Assembly: GCA_009995705.1 (NCBI GenBank)
Contig: JAADBR010000079.1
Span: 1 to 29,139, forward strand
Direction: 5' to 3'
Source of the DNA: Microcystis aeruginosa W13-11
Lineage (GTDB): Bacteria > Cyanobacteriota > Cyanobacteriia > Cyanobacteriales > Microcystaceae
Length of the DNA: 29,139 nt
Part shown: positions 1 through 7,498 of the stretch, one piece after another
Layout of the letters: each line of letters opens with the position of its first letter
Position numbering within the stretch: the stretch's first letter is position 1
Position numbers and translations under genes: made by a program
The notes under the pieces: model-generated
What the model saw: only the letters and a program-made list of their open reading frames with translations
Databases searched by the model: none
Told to the model about the DNA's origin: nothing

Positions 1-139
1 CAATTCTTCTATCGTGGTTCCCTGAAAACTTAAGAGTATACATTTCGCTCGCTCTCTTACTTGATGATGGCCTACTAGCTCGATAAATTCTCTCTAGCAT
101 TTTCTGGCTCTCGGGGTTTAGGTCTCTAATAAATCTCAT
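1..139 (-). pseudogene. IS630-family transposase, N-terminal fragment with frameshift
   Basis: The minus strand starts at an ATG at 137-139 and reads MRFIRDLNPESQKMLERIY, then loses sense at about codon 23. Moving one base near positions 68-73 gives HHQVRERAKCILLSF and QGTTIEEL, the usual continuation of short cyanobacterial IS630-type transposases with an N-terminal helix-turn-helix. The shift lies too early for the programmed frameshift some IS630 elements use, so I read it as an inactivating indel. The gene runs off the left edge, so its length and catalytic DDE residues cannot be judged. Terminal repeats were not resolved. The family assignment rests on recall of sequence style and is moderately sure. 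Confidence 0.6.
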
Positions 140-229
140 TGTATTTTCCTACTACTTCGTTTCTTCATGTATTATACTTCTTAATTTTTTATTTGGGTAA
201 TTAATTTTACATGACTACTTACTACAACC

Positions 230-700
230 TTATTCTCTACTTTCTAGCAATGCTTGAATGATGCGGCGGGATATGCGGAAGTTCGTTTGTTGCAATCGAG
301 CAATAGCGTCTGAAAGCTCGACAAAACCCTGACTTGCAGCATCATCTAAGATTCCAAGAGTGCCGATAATGGGGATTCCACGATCGCTGGCTATCTGTCG
401 CCCCAAGCGTTCATCGATAATCAGCAAATCTGCTGGCAAGGTTTGAGCCAGACTAATCGCTGCCTGTTCTCCAGGATCAAGGGCATCAAGAGTTTCATTT
501 ACCAAGGAAACGGTTTGAACCGTAAACCAAGGTGGAGGATTGGCGATCCATTGTTGAAGGACGAGTGGCGCAGAGGGATCAACCATTTCATCTCGAACCA
601 CGTCAGGGACGATGATTTGCTGAAACAAGCGGGGGAGCAGGTCGATCTGGTTAATGAGGAGTAAATAGTTGATGGGTGAGGTATCAGAAACGCCGATCAT
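230..700 (-). CDS. PIN-domain toxin, DUF3368 family (VapC-like)
   Basis: This 156-residue protein has the layout of a DUF3368 PIN-domain ribonuclease. Acidic residues sit where PIN enzymes bind metal: D6 in VSDTSPI, E38 in VPDVVRDE, D75/E78 in LDPGE and D96 in LLIIDERLGR. Family members are the toxin half of type II toxin-antitoxin pairs and cleave RNA. The start ATG overlaps the antitoxin stop by four bases (ATGA, 697-700), so the two are translationally coupled. It looks complete and ends just before the broken IS630-type gene. The RNA target cannot be predicted from sequence. Confidence 0.88.
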   Translation of the reverse strand: MIGVSDTSPINYLLLINQIDLLPRLFQQIIVPDVVRDEMVDPSAPLVLQQWIANPPPWFTVQTVSLVNETLDALDPGEQAAISLAQTLPADLLIIDERLGRQIASDRGIPIIGTLGILDDAASQGFVELSDAIARLQQTNFRISRRIIQALLESRE

Positions 701-975
701 GAAGCACTATTGGTGTATTTAACACGCAGTTGACGGAGAGCTTCGCGATCGCGCTCTAAATCGGTTTCATCGTAGTGTAAATCAGCATTGTGCTGTTTCA
801 GAAAGTCATCTACTGCCCAACGAGACGGTAGCTCAAGGATACGTCCAACCTCTGCACTGGTAATTTTTTCTACTTGATAGGCTTGTATGACTAAGGCTTC
901 TAAAATCTCACGAGTAAGGTGATCGCGGTTAAAATGTTGAACCAGTTCATCGGGGAGATTGAGGATAATTTGCAT
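697..975 (-). CDS. UPF0175-family antitoxin
   Basis: This 92-residue protein matches the UPF0175 family: a short N-terminal strand and helix (MQIILNLPDELVQHF), a central helical region with LEALVIQAYQVEKIT and AEVGRILELPSRW, which resembles a small DNA-binding fold, and a charged C-terminus that probably contacts the toxin. UPF0175 genes are commonly found directly upstream of DUF3368 PIN toxins, as here with a four-base overlap. By analogy with other type II pairs the antitoxin should neutralise the toxin and repress its own promoter. A perfect palindrome lies 76 bases upstream of the start. Confidence 0.87.
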   Translation of the reverse strand: MQIILNLPDELVQHFNRDHLTREILEALVIQAYQVEKITSAEVGRILELPSRWAVDDFLKQHNADLHYDETDLERDREALRQLRVKYTNSAS

Positions 976-1023
976 AGGGTTGGTACTAGAAAAATCAATT
1001 CGTAGGGCAATTACTTTAAGTCT

Positions 1024-1049
1024 AGTATAGCTAAGATCGATAGTTTCAA
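1024..1049 (-). promoter_or_regulatory. candidate promoter of the antitoxin-toxin operon
   Basis: On the minus strand, TTGAAA (1044-1049) and TATACT (1024-1029) resemble -35 and -10 boxes about 50 to 70 bases upstream of the antitoxin start. The 14-base spacer is shorter than the usual 16-18, so the -35 call is weak while the -10 is good. The large palindrome at 1051-1081 abuts it on the upstream side. Confidence 0.4.
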
Positions 1050-1050
1050 C

Positions 1051-1081
1051 TTTGTGATGATGATGGCATCATCATCACAAA
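1051..1081. repeat. perfect 15-base palindrome, operator-like
   Basis: TTTGTGATGATGATG (1051-1065) and its exact reverse complement (1067-1081) flank one central G. It lies directly upstream of the candidate promoter of the toxin-antitoxin pair. Type II antitoxins typically repress their own operon by binding such a palindrome, so an operator is the simplest reading. In RNA it would form a strong hairpin, but no T-run follows on either strand, which argues against a terminator. Confidence 0.55.
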
Positions 1082-1306
1082 TGATTAAAAATGTGTACAT
1101 TCAGACGACCAAATCTGCTGATCGCCGTTACCAGCTTAAAACTCTCTAAAACTCACATTCTTAAACACACCGATCGCCTCTCGCTACTGTCTCACCGATC
1201 ACCTCCTGATCATTTTCGGATTCACCGATCTTCTCTCACAAATGCCCTTATGGAATACTTCCTGGGCGCTTTAGCTCTATGGACAAATTGATCAATTTTC
1301 ACTTAC
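1082..1306. other. non-coding stretch with three CACCGATC motifs
   Basis: No convincing gene was seen between the palindrome and the IS1 left end. CACCGATC occurs at 1168-1175, 1193-1200 and 1223-1230, each followed by a C/T-rich stretch. The spacing is unequal and the motif overlaps the HIP1-like sequence common in this genome. The short reading frame at 1091-1291 has no recognisable content. Confidence 0.4.
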
Positions 1307-1329
1307 GGCGTTGTCAGATGTAAAGATGA
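1307..1329 (+). repeat. IS1-family terminal inverted repeat, left
   Basis: Begins GGCGTTGTCAGAT and matches the opposite end at 20 of 23 positions. Confidence 0.8.
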
Positions 1330-1330
1330 A

Positions 1331-2060
1331 TCAAGCAAAAGTGTAGGGAACTGGAACATCCTTAAACTTAAGGTAATGAATGAGAAGCGGTAGGGAATTT
1401 TCTAACATTTTGACACATTTTGAATAGCAGAGAGTCTTACGATGAAGACGGGCTAAGTAATGACGTAATCTTGTATTTTCTCCCTCTACCCTTGTCCTGT
1501 AAGTTTTGCTAACAATCTGATCCCCATCAGGGATAAATATTGGATACACTGGATTTCCATCACTTACCCAAAAATAACATTGCCAAAATGAGATAGATTG
1601 CCATAAACGTTGAAATGTCTCTGCACTATGTTGCCGAAGGCACTCGCCTTGCGAGACCACCAATTACCCATCCAAGAATTCTATCTCGAAAGTGGTCAAC
1701 AGCCGTCCAGAAGAAGATTTTGTTCTTTCTTTTTACCAACAAAGGTCTCTAATTCATCTAGTTCTCCCACTTCTGGAATCGTTTCTGAATTACAGGAATC
1801 AGGCAGCAGTTTTCCCACTTGTTTGACCCAATCCATAATGGTTGTTCGTGAGACTCCCGTCACTCTCTCCTCTCAATGGCTCGAAATCCCATGCCATTTA
1901 CCTACATTTTCAGACAGGTGCGCTTAACATCATCCCTATAGCCCTTGGTTTCATAGCCATCGATGAACTGACGACCACAGTTTACACATATATAGTTTTT
2001 TTTTTGACCACGATGACCATTTTTATTGATGTGGTCACTTTTACATTCTGGACATTTCAT
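1331..2060 (-). pseudogene. IS1-family transposase, multiply broken
   Basis: The ATG at 2058-2060 follows an AAGGA ribosome site. The frame opens with an InsA-type zinc finger (MKCPECKSDHINKNGHRG, then YICVNCGRQF). It is cut by a TAG at 1902-1904 where the family has tyrosine. The rest is readable only by changing frame: MGFRAIER, then VTGVSRTTIMDWVKQVGKLL, then KIFFWTAVDHFRDRILGWVI, and finally SISFWQCYFWVSDGNPVY to HYLARLHRKTLCYSKCVKML. There are thus one stop and about three frame changes. One frame change comes from a REP-like insertion at 1631-1656. The C-terminal RLHRKT block is the IS1 catalytic region. The element cannot move itself. Confidence 0.85.
1631..1656. repeat. REP-like double hairpin inserted in the IS1 transposase
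   Basis: Two tiny palindromes sit side by side: TGCCGAAGGCA (1632-1642) and CTCGCCTTGCGAG (1643-1655). They replace the junction between the transposase segments GWVIG and HSAETF, adding about 25-28 bases and shifting the frame. Short GC-rich repeats of this make-up are widespread in filamentous and bloom-forming cyanobacteria. Confidence 0.6.
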
Positions 2061-2101
2061 CGTTTTTTTTCCTTCATTGAGTTTCTCTCTATTTTGCCTT
2101 C

Positions 2102-2124
2102 TCATCTCTTTATCTGACAACGCC
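2102..2124 (-). repeat. IS1-family terminal inverted repeat, right
   Basis: Reads GGCGTTGTCAGATAAAGAGA on the minus strand. It is the transposase-proximal end and lies 42 bases upstream of the transposase ATG at 2060. Confidence 0.8.
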
Positions 2125-2344
2125 CAATACATACTGCTTTCTCTATTTCTTCCCAATAAACGTCTTCTAAAACACCCTGTTTATTCTTAATTCTTTGAGA
2201 ATCTACAGCCCTCATCTGACTTAAGTTGATGTGTCGATCTCCGTCTAGTCCATTCTGCACTGTCGGTGTAATATTGACAACAAAAGGATAAGTCCTTTTC
2301 TCGGGCAATAATGGAGCAACTACTGTCGTTGTTCCATGCGGGTT
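2125..2344 (-). pseudogene. MazF/PemK-like toxin remnant at the IS1 edge
   Basis: The minus strand reads NPHGTTTVVAPLLPEKRTYP, then QNGLDGDRHINLSQMRAVD and IKNKQGVLEDVYWEEIEKAV. This is the middle and C-terminal pattern of MazF/PemK mRNA interferases: the GLDG turn, the Q-R-VD block and the closing helix. There is no start in frame. A TAA stop lies two codons before the NPHG segment, so the N-terminal third is missing. The C-terminal end runs into the IS1 inverted repeat (IGRCQIKR is partly IS sequence). No partner antitoxin was found. The fragment is too short to be an active toxin. Confidence 0.6.
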
Positions 2345-2378
2345 TGACTGCTGTTAGCCATGGTTTAAATCTCCTGAG

Positions 2379-3503
2379 TTATTTTTTGCTAATCTGAATT
2401 TGTAGGTCGAAATCTTGATTGTTATGGTGATAGGTTAAATTTAGGGAATTTTTATCTATTTTTACCTCCTGAGTTAGTTGATTACCTCGATAAAAAATCT
2501 CCGCTTGTCGAGTGGGTTTCAGATATAACTGATTACCGCGTCTTTCTAAATAGCAGCGAATTTCTTCCCCGGCACGAGAAAAGGTATTCTTCTTGTGTTC
2601 TTCACCACCGATGTTAATTTTTCCGGATGTTTTTAAAATATATTTTTGGGTTTCCTCCTCATCCTGATCAGATGAGACTTCAATAGTCCAAGCAGTATTT
2701 AACCGCCACCAGTGACGAATTCCCAAAATACTCGCTACTATTCCCCCCATTCCCGTTAATGTAATTACCAATGCTGGCAACCATAACTGACTGAAGAGAT
2801 AAGGATTAATCAAGCAGGTTTCTTGTCCTCCCGGCGCGGGAGTGCAGAACTCCTGTGCTGTGGGAGCAATATCGACAACTGATAGTTTATATTTATTGCC
2901 GTTAGTAGCAGTAATTTCTTGGGTTCTTAGATTAATTGGTAGGGAATTAAGCCAGTTTTGTCTTTCCAAGCTTTCGGGAGAATCAGCAAGACGAAAAGGG
3001 CTATTTTTTGGGGTTTCTATCCACTGTTGTGAAGTAATCCCCGCAGCGGTAGAAAGGGGTGCATCGGTAATCCAAACTACCGACTGGGGTTTGATAGCTT
3101 GATTGGCAGTTAAACGACACTGATTTAAGCGTGCCAGTCGGGGATAAATGTGCCATTCTGCGCGCTGAATATCGGTATTTTTAGCACTTTGGCTAGATTG
3201 CCAGGGAATCGCCTTTAAAACCGCGTCTATATCTTCCTGACTGCGAATTAAAATCGGTTCTGCAATCGGTTGGACATTATCAGCAAAGGGAACTAAATAA
3301 ACGGAATCGTTATTTTTTAAACTATCGCGAATAATTTGACCGAGGCGCGTGCGTCCTTCATCATTAAAGTTAACACTACCGGTAAGATCGATCGCTAGGA
3401 TAACATCTCGTCCCTGCCAACGAGCCACCAAATCTAATCCGAGTTTTTGCCAATCGGTAAGCGGTTCCCCGGGGGATACCGTTAAACAGTCAGCACTTTT
3501 CAT
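2379..3503 (-). CDS. VWA-domain protein with one membrane helix
   Basis: This 374-residue protein has a von Willebrand A domain at about residues 30-170. A variant MIDAS (D39-L-T41-G-S43) comes first, and WITDAPLS, with D147, supplies the later metal-binding loop. VWA domains bind partners through a metal ion. C220 and C230 lie just before a single hydrophobic helix at about 239-262. A positively charged RHWWR follows, and then an approximately 110-residue beta-rich C-terminal domain. There is no clear signal peptide. If the two cysteines pair, the VWA part would be outside the cytoplasm (inference). The minus-strand ATG at 3503 follows GAGG. No MoxR-type ATPase is nearby, so its partner is unknown. 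Confidence 0.75.
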   Translation of the reverse strand: MKSADCLTVSPGEPLTDWQKLGLDLVARWQGRDVILAIDLTGSVNFNDEGRTRLGQIIRDSLKNNDSVYLVPFADNVQPIAEPILIRSQEDIDAVLKAIPWQSSQSAKNTDIQRAEWHIYPRLARLNQCRLTANQAIKPQSVVWITDAPLSTAAGITSQQWIETPKNSPFRLADSPESLERQNWLNSLPINLRTQEITATNGNKYKLSVVDIAPTAQEFCTPAPGGQETCLINPYLFSQLWLPALVITLTGMGGIVASILGIRHWWRLNTAWTIEVSSDQDEEETQKYILKTSGKINIGGEEHKKNTFSRAGEEIRCYLERRGNQLYLKPTRQAEIFYRGNQLTQEVKIDKNSLNLTYHHNNQDFDLQIQISKK

Positions 3504-3753
3504 TTAGCCTCGTCTGAGAGTGAAAAATTGAGCTTATCCCTATTCTTAGCACAAAAAGTTAATACTTCTTAAAAAGTTTTTTTCGCTTTTATTCTCGACT
3601 TACTCTAGGTTATTGTCAATAGTAATCATAGATCAAACTAAATTTTAAAGTTCAGCTGCCCGCGCATTTAAATTGCTTGTTGAGATAAGGCAAGAGTTAA
3701 CAGTAAAGGGATTGGGGGAGATTTAGCGGTTAAAATGTGTCCTAGCTTATCAT
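3504..3753. other. intergenic region, no gene seen
   Basis: AT-rich DNA between the VWA gene and the GntR-type gene, both on the minus strand. It should hold the VWA promoter and the end of the regulator transcript. No repeat or strong hairpin stood out. Confidence 0.4.
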
Positions 3754-4737
3754 CTAACCACCTAATCCTAATTCTCGTCTTAGCAATTGAATTGATTTAT
3801 CCCCAATATAATTATCACTACAGATAATTTCTGGCAGACGAATTAAATCCGATCGCACTTCATTAATCAGATTTTTAATTAAAGTATAACTCGCTTGATC
3901 ACTGATAATTGTCTGGGAAGTTCTGGCTAAAACTCTTAACTTATCCGTTTCATGAATTTGAGCGGACATAACTAATAAATCATCGCCCCGTAAACTATGA
4001 ATTAAAATTTCGGCCACCTTAATAATACCGGTGCTAATGCTGACAATCCCCAAACGGCTATCTGTGGGTAATTTTTTGATTAATGCCAATTCCTTGCTGT
4101 AATCGTAGATATCGATGGGAATGACTCGTAGGTGAAAAGGAGCGGCAATTTCCTCCGCTACACTGATAAAATAGCGACTGGTGACAACAGTGGCAGATTT
4201 AGTATTGGCTAAAACTTGGGCTAAATCCTCCATTGCCACTAATTGGACGGGAATTTTGAGGGATTGCTCTAATTCTCTCAACATTAGTTCTCCTGCACCC
4301 AAATCGTGACGGGGAATGGTGACAAGAACTTGAGAACTACACTGCGATCGCCAATCGATTTCCGCCAGTAATAACTCGCGAATTTGCTCTAAAGTTAAAC
4401 CTTGAGCGAGAAAACCAGCCAAACTCTGGCGAATTAGTCGGCCTATTTCTGGATTTTGTTCCAATAGGGGCGAACCTAATAAATTATCGTTTTCATGTCC
4501 GCGAGCCTTGACATAAATCCCCGAACCTGCTACGGATTCCACTAACCCATCGTCTTCCAGTTGTTGATAAATTTTACTTATCGTATTACGGTGTAATCCC
4601 GTGATCATAGCTAGTTGACGGGTACTAGGTAAACGATGGCCTGGTGGATACTGACGAGAGGCGATAGCGAAGCGAATTTGGTCAAATAATTGCTTAGAGG
4701 CGGGTATTTCACTGTCTGGCTGGATTTGGAACTGCAT
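3754..4737 (-). CDS. GntR-type transcriptional regulator, cyanobacterial type
   Basis: From the ATG at 4737 the protein begins MQFQIQPDSEIPASKQLFDQ and has a GntR winged helix in the first about 75 residues: YPPGHRLPSTRQLA, then LHRNTISKIYQQLEDDGLV and a wing at GSGIYV. The approximately 240-residue C-terminal part is not an aminotransferase, UTRA or FCD domain that I can recognise. It has alternating strands and helices like a ligand-binding domain. Synechocystis sll1961, a GntR-like regulator linked to photosystem stoichiometry, has this general layout, so an orthologue is possible but not shown. The reading frame extends 16 codons further to 4785, but the internal ATG starts at the point where the domain begins. 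The target and ligand are unknown. Confidence 0.72.
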   Translation of the reverse strand: MQFQIQPDSEIPASKQLFDQIRFAIASRQYPPGHRLPSTRQLAMITGLHRNTISKIYQQLEDDGLVESVAGSGIYVKARGHENDNLLGSPLLEQNPEIGRLIRQSLAGFLAQGLTLEQIRELLLAEIDWRSQCSSQVLVTIPRHDLGAGELMLRELEQSLKIPVQLVAMEDLAQVLANTKSATVVTSRYFISVAEEIAAPFHLRVIPIDIYDYSKELALIKKLPTDSRLGIVSISTGIIKVAEILIHSLRGDDLLVMSAQIHETDKLRVLARTSQTIISDQASYTLIKNLINEVRSDLIRLPEIICSDNYIGDKSIQLLRRELGLGG

Positions 4738-4981
4738 CGGATCACTTCGCTCACAAACTACTTTCGCTGATGCCCATTCTATCATTAGACCCCCTGCAAC
4801 AATCGGACATCTTCACCGATCTGAGGGGTTTCCGAGGCAGTATTCAGGAGCTAGAAGCAGCAAAAACCAAGAGATTATTTATTTAAACTAGAAAAGCCAC
4901 TTTTTTGCTTAAAAATAGTTAAAACAATAATTTTAATCCGTCCCCGAAATCCTACCCATGGGGTAGATAGTCAACAGCTGA

Positions 4982-5692
4982 TTAAGGGGATTGATCCTCG
5001 TGGAGAAGTTTTAAGCGATCGCTCAAGGTTTTGGTTAAGCGGACAGTTTCCCGTTTTAGCGAATTTTGTTGATAATCAAGCACATTAATCCCTTGACCGA
5101 TATTTACTGTTGCTTCACTTCCACATTCGGGGTAAGGCTGATTATAACTAATGCTTACTGGCAAAATCTTGATATCGGCATCGGGTTTCATCGTCTTGAC
5201 TTCCAACGCAATCCGCGCTACCCCCGGTTTAAGGGGATGAACCACTCGATCGCGAGAGATACCCCCTTCCGGAAAAATCGCCACCATTTCCCCCGCAGCT
5301 AAAAGTTCGACGCTATGGACCAGACTACCCATACCGGGGTGATCGGTGTTGACGGGAAAACCCCCCAAACGTCGGATAAACCAACCTTGTACCCCTTTCA
5401 TCTCGTTAGCGGAAACCATAAAGCGCAAATCGCGTCTAGTAACTAAGCGCCCCACCGCGTAGGGTAAAATCAAGGCATCCCAACGGGATCGATGGGTAGG
5501 TGCCAAGATGACACCTCCCGTTAGGGGAATATTTTCCTGGCCCGTAACCGTTATTTTGCTGAAAAAAGCTGGTAAAACTAGATGATTTCCCAGAAAATAA
5601 CAAAAGCGAATTAAACAGGGATTAATTCGGGAATTGACAGCAGGAATTTTTCTAATGGTGAGGGACTCTTCAACGATAGTGCTTTGAGACAT
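4982..5692 (-). CDS. plsC: 1-acyl-glycerol-3-phosphate acyltransferase-like (PlsC family)
   Basis: The protein has the PlsC/LPLAT signature: the catalytic HX4D box as HRSRWD (H67 and D72 counted from the ATG at 5692), a phosphate-binding FPEGG about 80 residues later, and a hydrophobic N-terminal stretch for membrane contact. Such enzymes transfer an acyl group to lysophosphatidic acid to make phosphatidic acid for membrane lipids. The frame can be extended 12 codons to a GTG at 5728, but the ATG seems likelier. It lies 112 bases downstream of prfC on the same strand. Cyanobacteria often carry several PlsC-like genes, so the exact substrate is not certain. Confidence 0.82.
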   Translation of the reverse strand: MSQSTIVEESLTIRKIPAVNSRINPCLIRFCYFLGNHLVLPAFFSKITVTGQENIPLTGGVILAPTHRSRWDALILPYAVGRLVTRRDLRFMVSANEMKGVQGWFIRRLGGFPVNTDHPGMGSLVHSVELLAAGEMVAIFPEGGISRDRVVHPLKPGVARIALEVKTMKPDADIKILPVSISYNQPYPECGSEATVNIGQGINVLDYQQNSLKRETVRLTKTLSDRLKLLHEDQSP

Positions 5693-5804
5693 CCGAAGTG
5701 TTAGGAAAGATCGAGACTTTCTGACCACTCCTACTTTAGAGTAGTTGTCTGGGGGTCGCTATCTTGTCCTGACCAGTTCGGCAATTGTCTTGGGGGATTA
5801 ATGG

Positions 5805-7439
5805 TTAGGATTGCGGTTCTACTCCCGATCCTACTGGTGCGATCGAGTTTAATTGCAAAGAGGGATGATCTTCTTTAACTTGCTGTAAATTCCACTCATT
5901 TTTGAATAATAAGACGGGACGACCCCAATAATCTTTGACGGTTAAAGTATTAAAGAGTTTACCTGCTTTTTCTAAAGCAGCCCAACCCCCGGCTACCCAA
6001 CGGGCTAAACTATAGGCTAGGGGTTCGAGGGTAGTTTCGACTCCGTACTCGCTTAAAAGACGGAATTGCACCACTTCAAACTGTAATTGACCGACAGCGG
6101 CTAAAATCGGGTCGCGTTTAAATTCATCGATCGAGGATAATATCTGTACGGCCCCTTCTTCCTGTAATTCCGAGACTCCTTTTTGAAACTGTTTGAATTT
6201 GGAAGGGTTAGGATTTCTGAGATAGGCGAATAATTCCGGAGAAAAACAGGGAATACCTTCGTATTCGAGCTTTTTACCCGTATAAATCGTATCACCGATC
6301 GCAAAGACCCCGGGGTTATTCAATCCGATCACATCTCCGGGATAAGCTTCTTCTATAACTGCGCGATCTTGGGCAAAAAGTTTCTGAGGACGGGATAAAC
6401 GGATAGTTTTACCAGTTCTAGCGTGATTTACTACCATATCCTTCTCGAATTTCCCCGTACATACCCGCACAAAGGCCACCCTATCCCGATGTTTGGGATC
6501 CATGTTTGCTTGCAGTTTGAAGACAAAACCGGTGAAATCGGGATAGGTGGGATCGAGGACACCGAGGGAGGAATTGCGTCCTCTGGGGAGTAATCCATAG
6601 TCTAGGAAGGATTCTAGGAATAATTTCACCCCAAAATTGGTCATGGCGCTACCAAAAAAGATCGGGGTCATTTCTCCTGCGTGGACTGCTGGCAAATCCA
6701 ATTGGGCTCCCAATTCCGAGAGTAGTTCTATATCCTCTTTTAACTGGTAATACAGGTCTTTTTCGAGATAATCCTCAATTTTGGGGTCGCCAAGCTCGAT
6801 CACGGTTTCCTGCGCCTCCTGAGAGCCGTGGGAGCGACGTTCAAACAGGTGTATGGTCTGGGTTGCTCGATCGAAAACTCCCTGAAAGCGATCGCCAATT
6901 CCGATCGGCCAATTGACGGGATAGGTTTGTAATCCTAATTCTCGCTCGATTTCGTCCAATAAATCTAGAGGTTCGCGGCCGGGACGATCCATTTTGTTAA
7001 CAAAGGTAAAGATGGGTAACTGCCGCAGTTTGCACACTTCAAAGAGTTTTCTCGTTTGCGGTTCCAAACCTTTGGCTGCGTCGATTAACATCACCGCATT
7101 ATCGGCAGCGGCTAGGGTACGATAGGTATCTTCGCTAAAATCTTGGTGGCCGGGAGTATCGAGGAGATTAATCTGAAAATCACGATAATCGAACTGTAAA
7201 ACCGTGGAAGTAATCGAAATTCCCCGTTGTTTTTCCATTTCCATCCAGTCGGAGGTGGCTTTGCGTTGGTCGCGTCTGGCCTTGACAGCACCCGCTTGAT
7301 GGATTGCACCCCCGTATAGTAACAGTTTTTCGGTCAGGGTGGTCTTTCCCGCGTCAGGATGGGAGATAATGGCAAAATTCCGCCGTTTTTCCAAGACAGC
7401 TTCGCTGGTTTCTAGTTCTTTTTCAATTTCGGTCGTCAT
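5805..7439 (-). CDS. prfC: peptide chain release factor 3
   Basis: A 544-residue translation GTPase of full family length. RF3 uses GTP to eject RF1/RF2 from the ribosome after termination. The GTP-binding motifs are intact: G1 SHPDAGKTT at about residues 26-34, G2 in QRGISITS, G3 [16 protein letters not shown] and G4 FVNKMDR. The [10 protein letters not shown] segment and the region with [16 protein letters not shown] are characteristic of RF3 rather than EF-G. The ATG at 7439 starts [10 protein letters not shown]. The region 7440-7498 separates it from the restriction gene upstream on the same strand. Confidence 0.95.
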   Translation of the reverse strand: MTTEIEKELETSEAVLEKRRNFAIISHPDAGKTTLTEKLLLYGGAIHQAGAVKARRDQRKATSDWMEMEKQRGISITSTVLQFDYRDFQINLLDTPGHQDFSEDTYRTLAAADNAVMLIDAAKGLEPQTRKLFEVCKLRQLPIFTFVNKMDRPGREPLDLLDEIERELGLQTYPVNWPIGIGDRFQGVFDRATQTIHLFERRSHGSQEAQETVIELGDPKIEDYLEKDLYYQLKEDIELLSELGAQLDLPAVHAGEMTPIFFGSAMTNFGVKLFLESFLDYGLLPRGRNSSLGVLDPTYPDFTGFVFKLQANMDPKHRDRVAFVRVCTGKFEKDMVVNHARTGKTIRLSRPQKLFAQDRAVIEEAYPGDVIGLNNPGVFAIGDTIYTGKKLEYEGIPCFSPELFAYLRNPNPSKFKQFQKGVSELQEEGAVQILSSIDEFKRDPILAAVGQLQFEVVQFRLLSEYGVETTLEPLAYSLARWVAGGWAALEKAGKLFNTLTVKDYWGRPVLLFKNEWNLQQVKEDHPSLQLNSIAPVGSGVEPQS

Positions 7440-7498
7440 TCTAATTTCGATCGCTTTCCTATCTTTCTATTCTAGTTTAGCTGGGGAGTTAGATATCT

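Larger units (their letters stand above)
1307..2124 (-). mobile_element. degenerate IS1-family insertion sequence
   Basis: The ends are imperfect inverted repeats of 23 bases. GGCGTTGTCAGATGTAAAGA starts at 1307 on the plus strand. GGCGTTGTCAGATAAAGAGA reads inward from 2124 on the minus strand. They agree at 20 of 23 positions. The 818-base length fits IS1 plus a small insertion. One broken transposase gene fills the interior. No 8-9 base target duplication was seen at the edges (TTCACTTAC against CAATACATA), which suggests that one flank has since been rearranged or deleted. The right end lies inside the reading frame of a MazF-like remnant. Confidence 0.85.

Noticed and set aside
1168..1230. 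Three CACCGATC motifs as iterons or a short array
   Set aside because: The spacing is unequal, there are only three copies, and the motif overlaps HIP1-like sequence that is common across the window.
1091..1291. 66-codon plus-strand reading frame
   Set aside because: It has no recognisable motif, no ribosome site and low-complexity Ser/Leu/His content.
4952..4966. CTACCC/GGGTAG hairpin after the PlsC-like gene as a terminator
   Set aside because: The stem is only six bases with a three-base loop, and no T-run follows on the minus strand.
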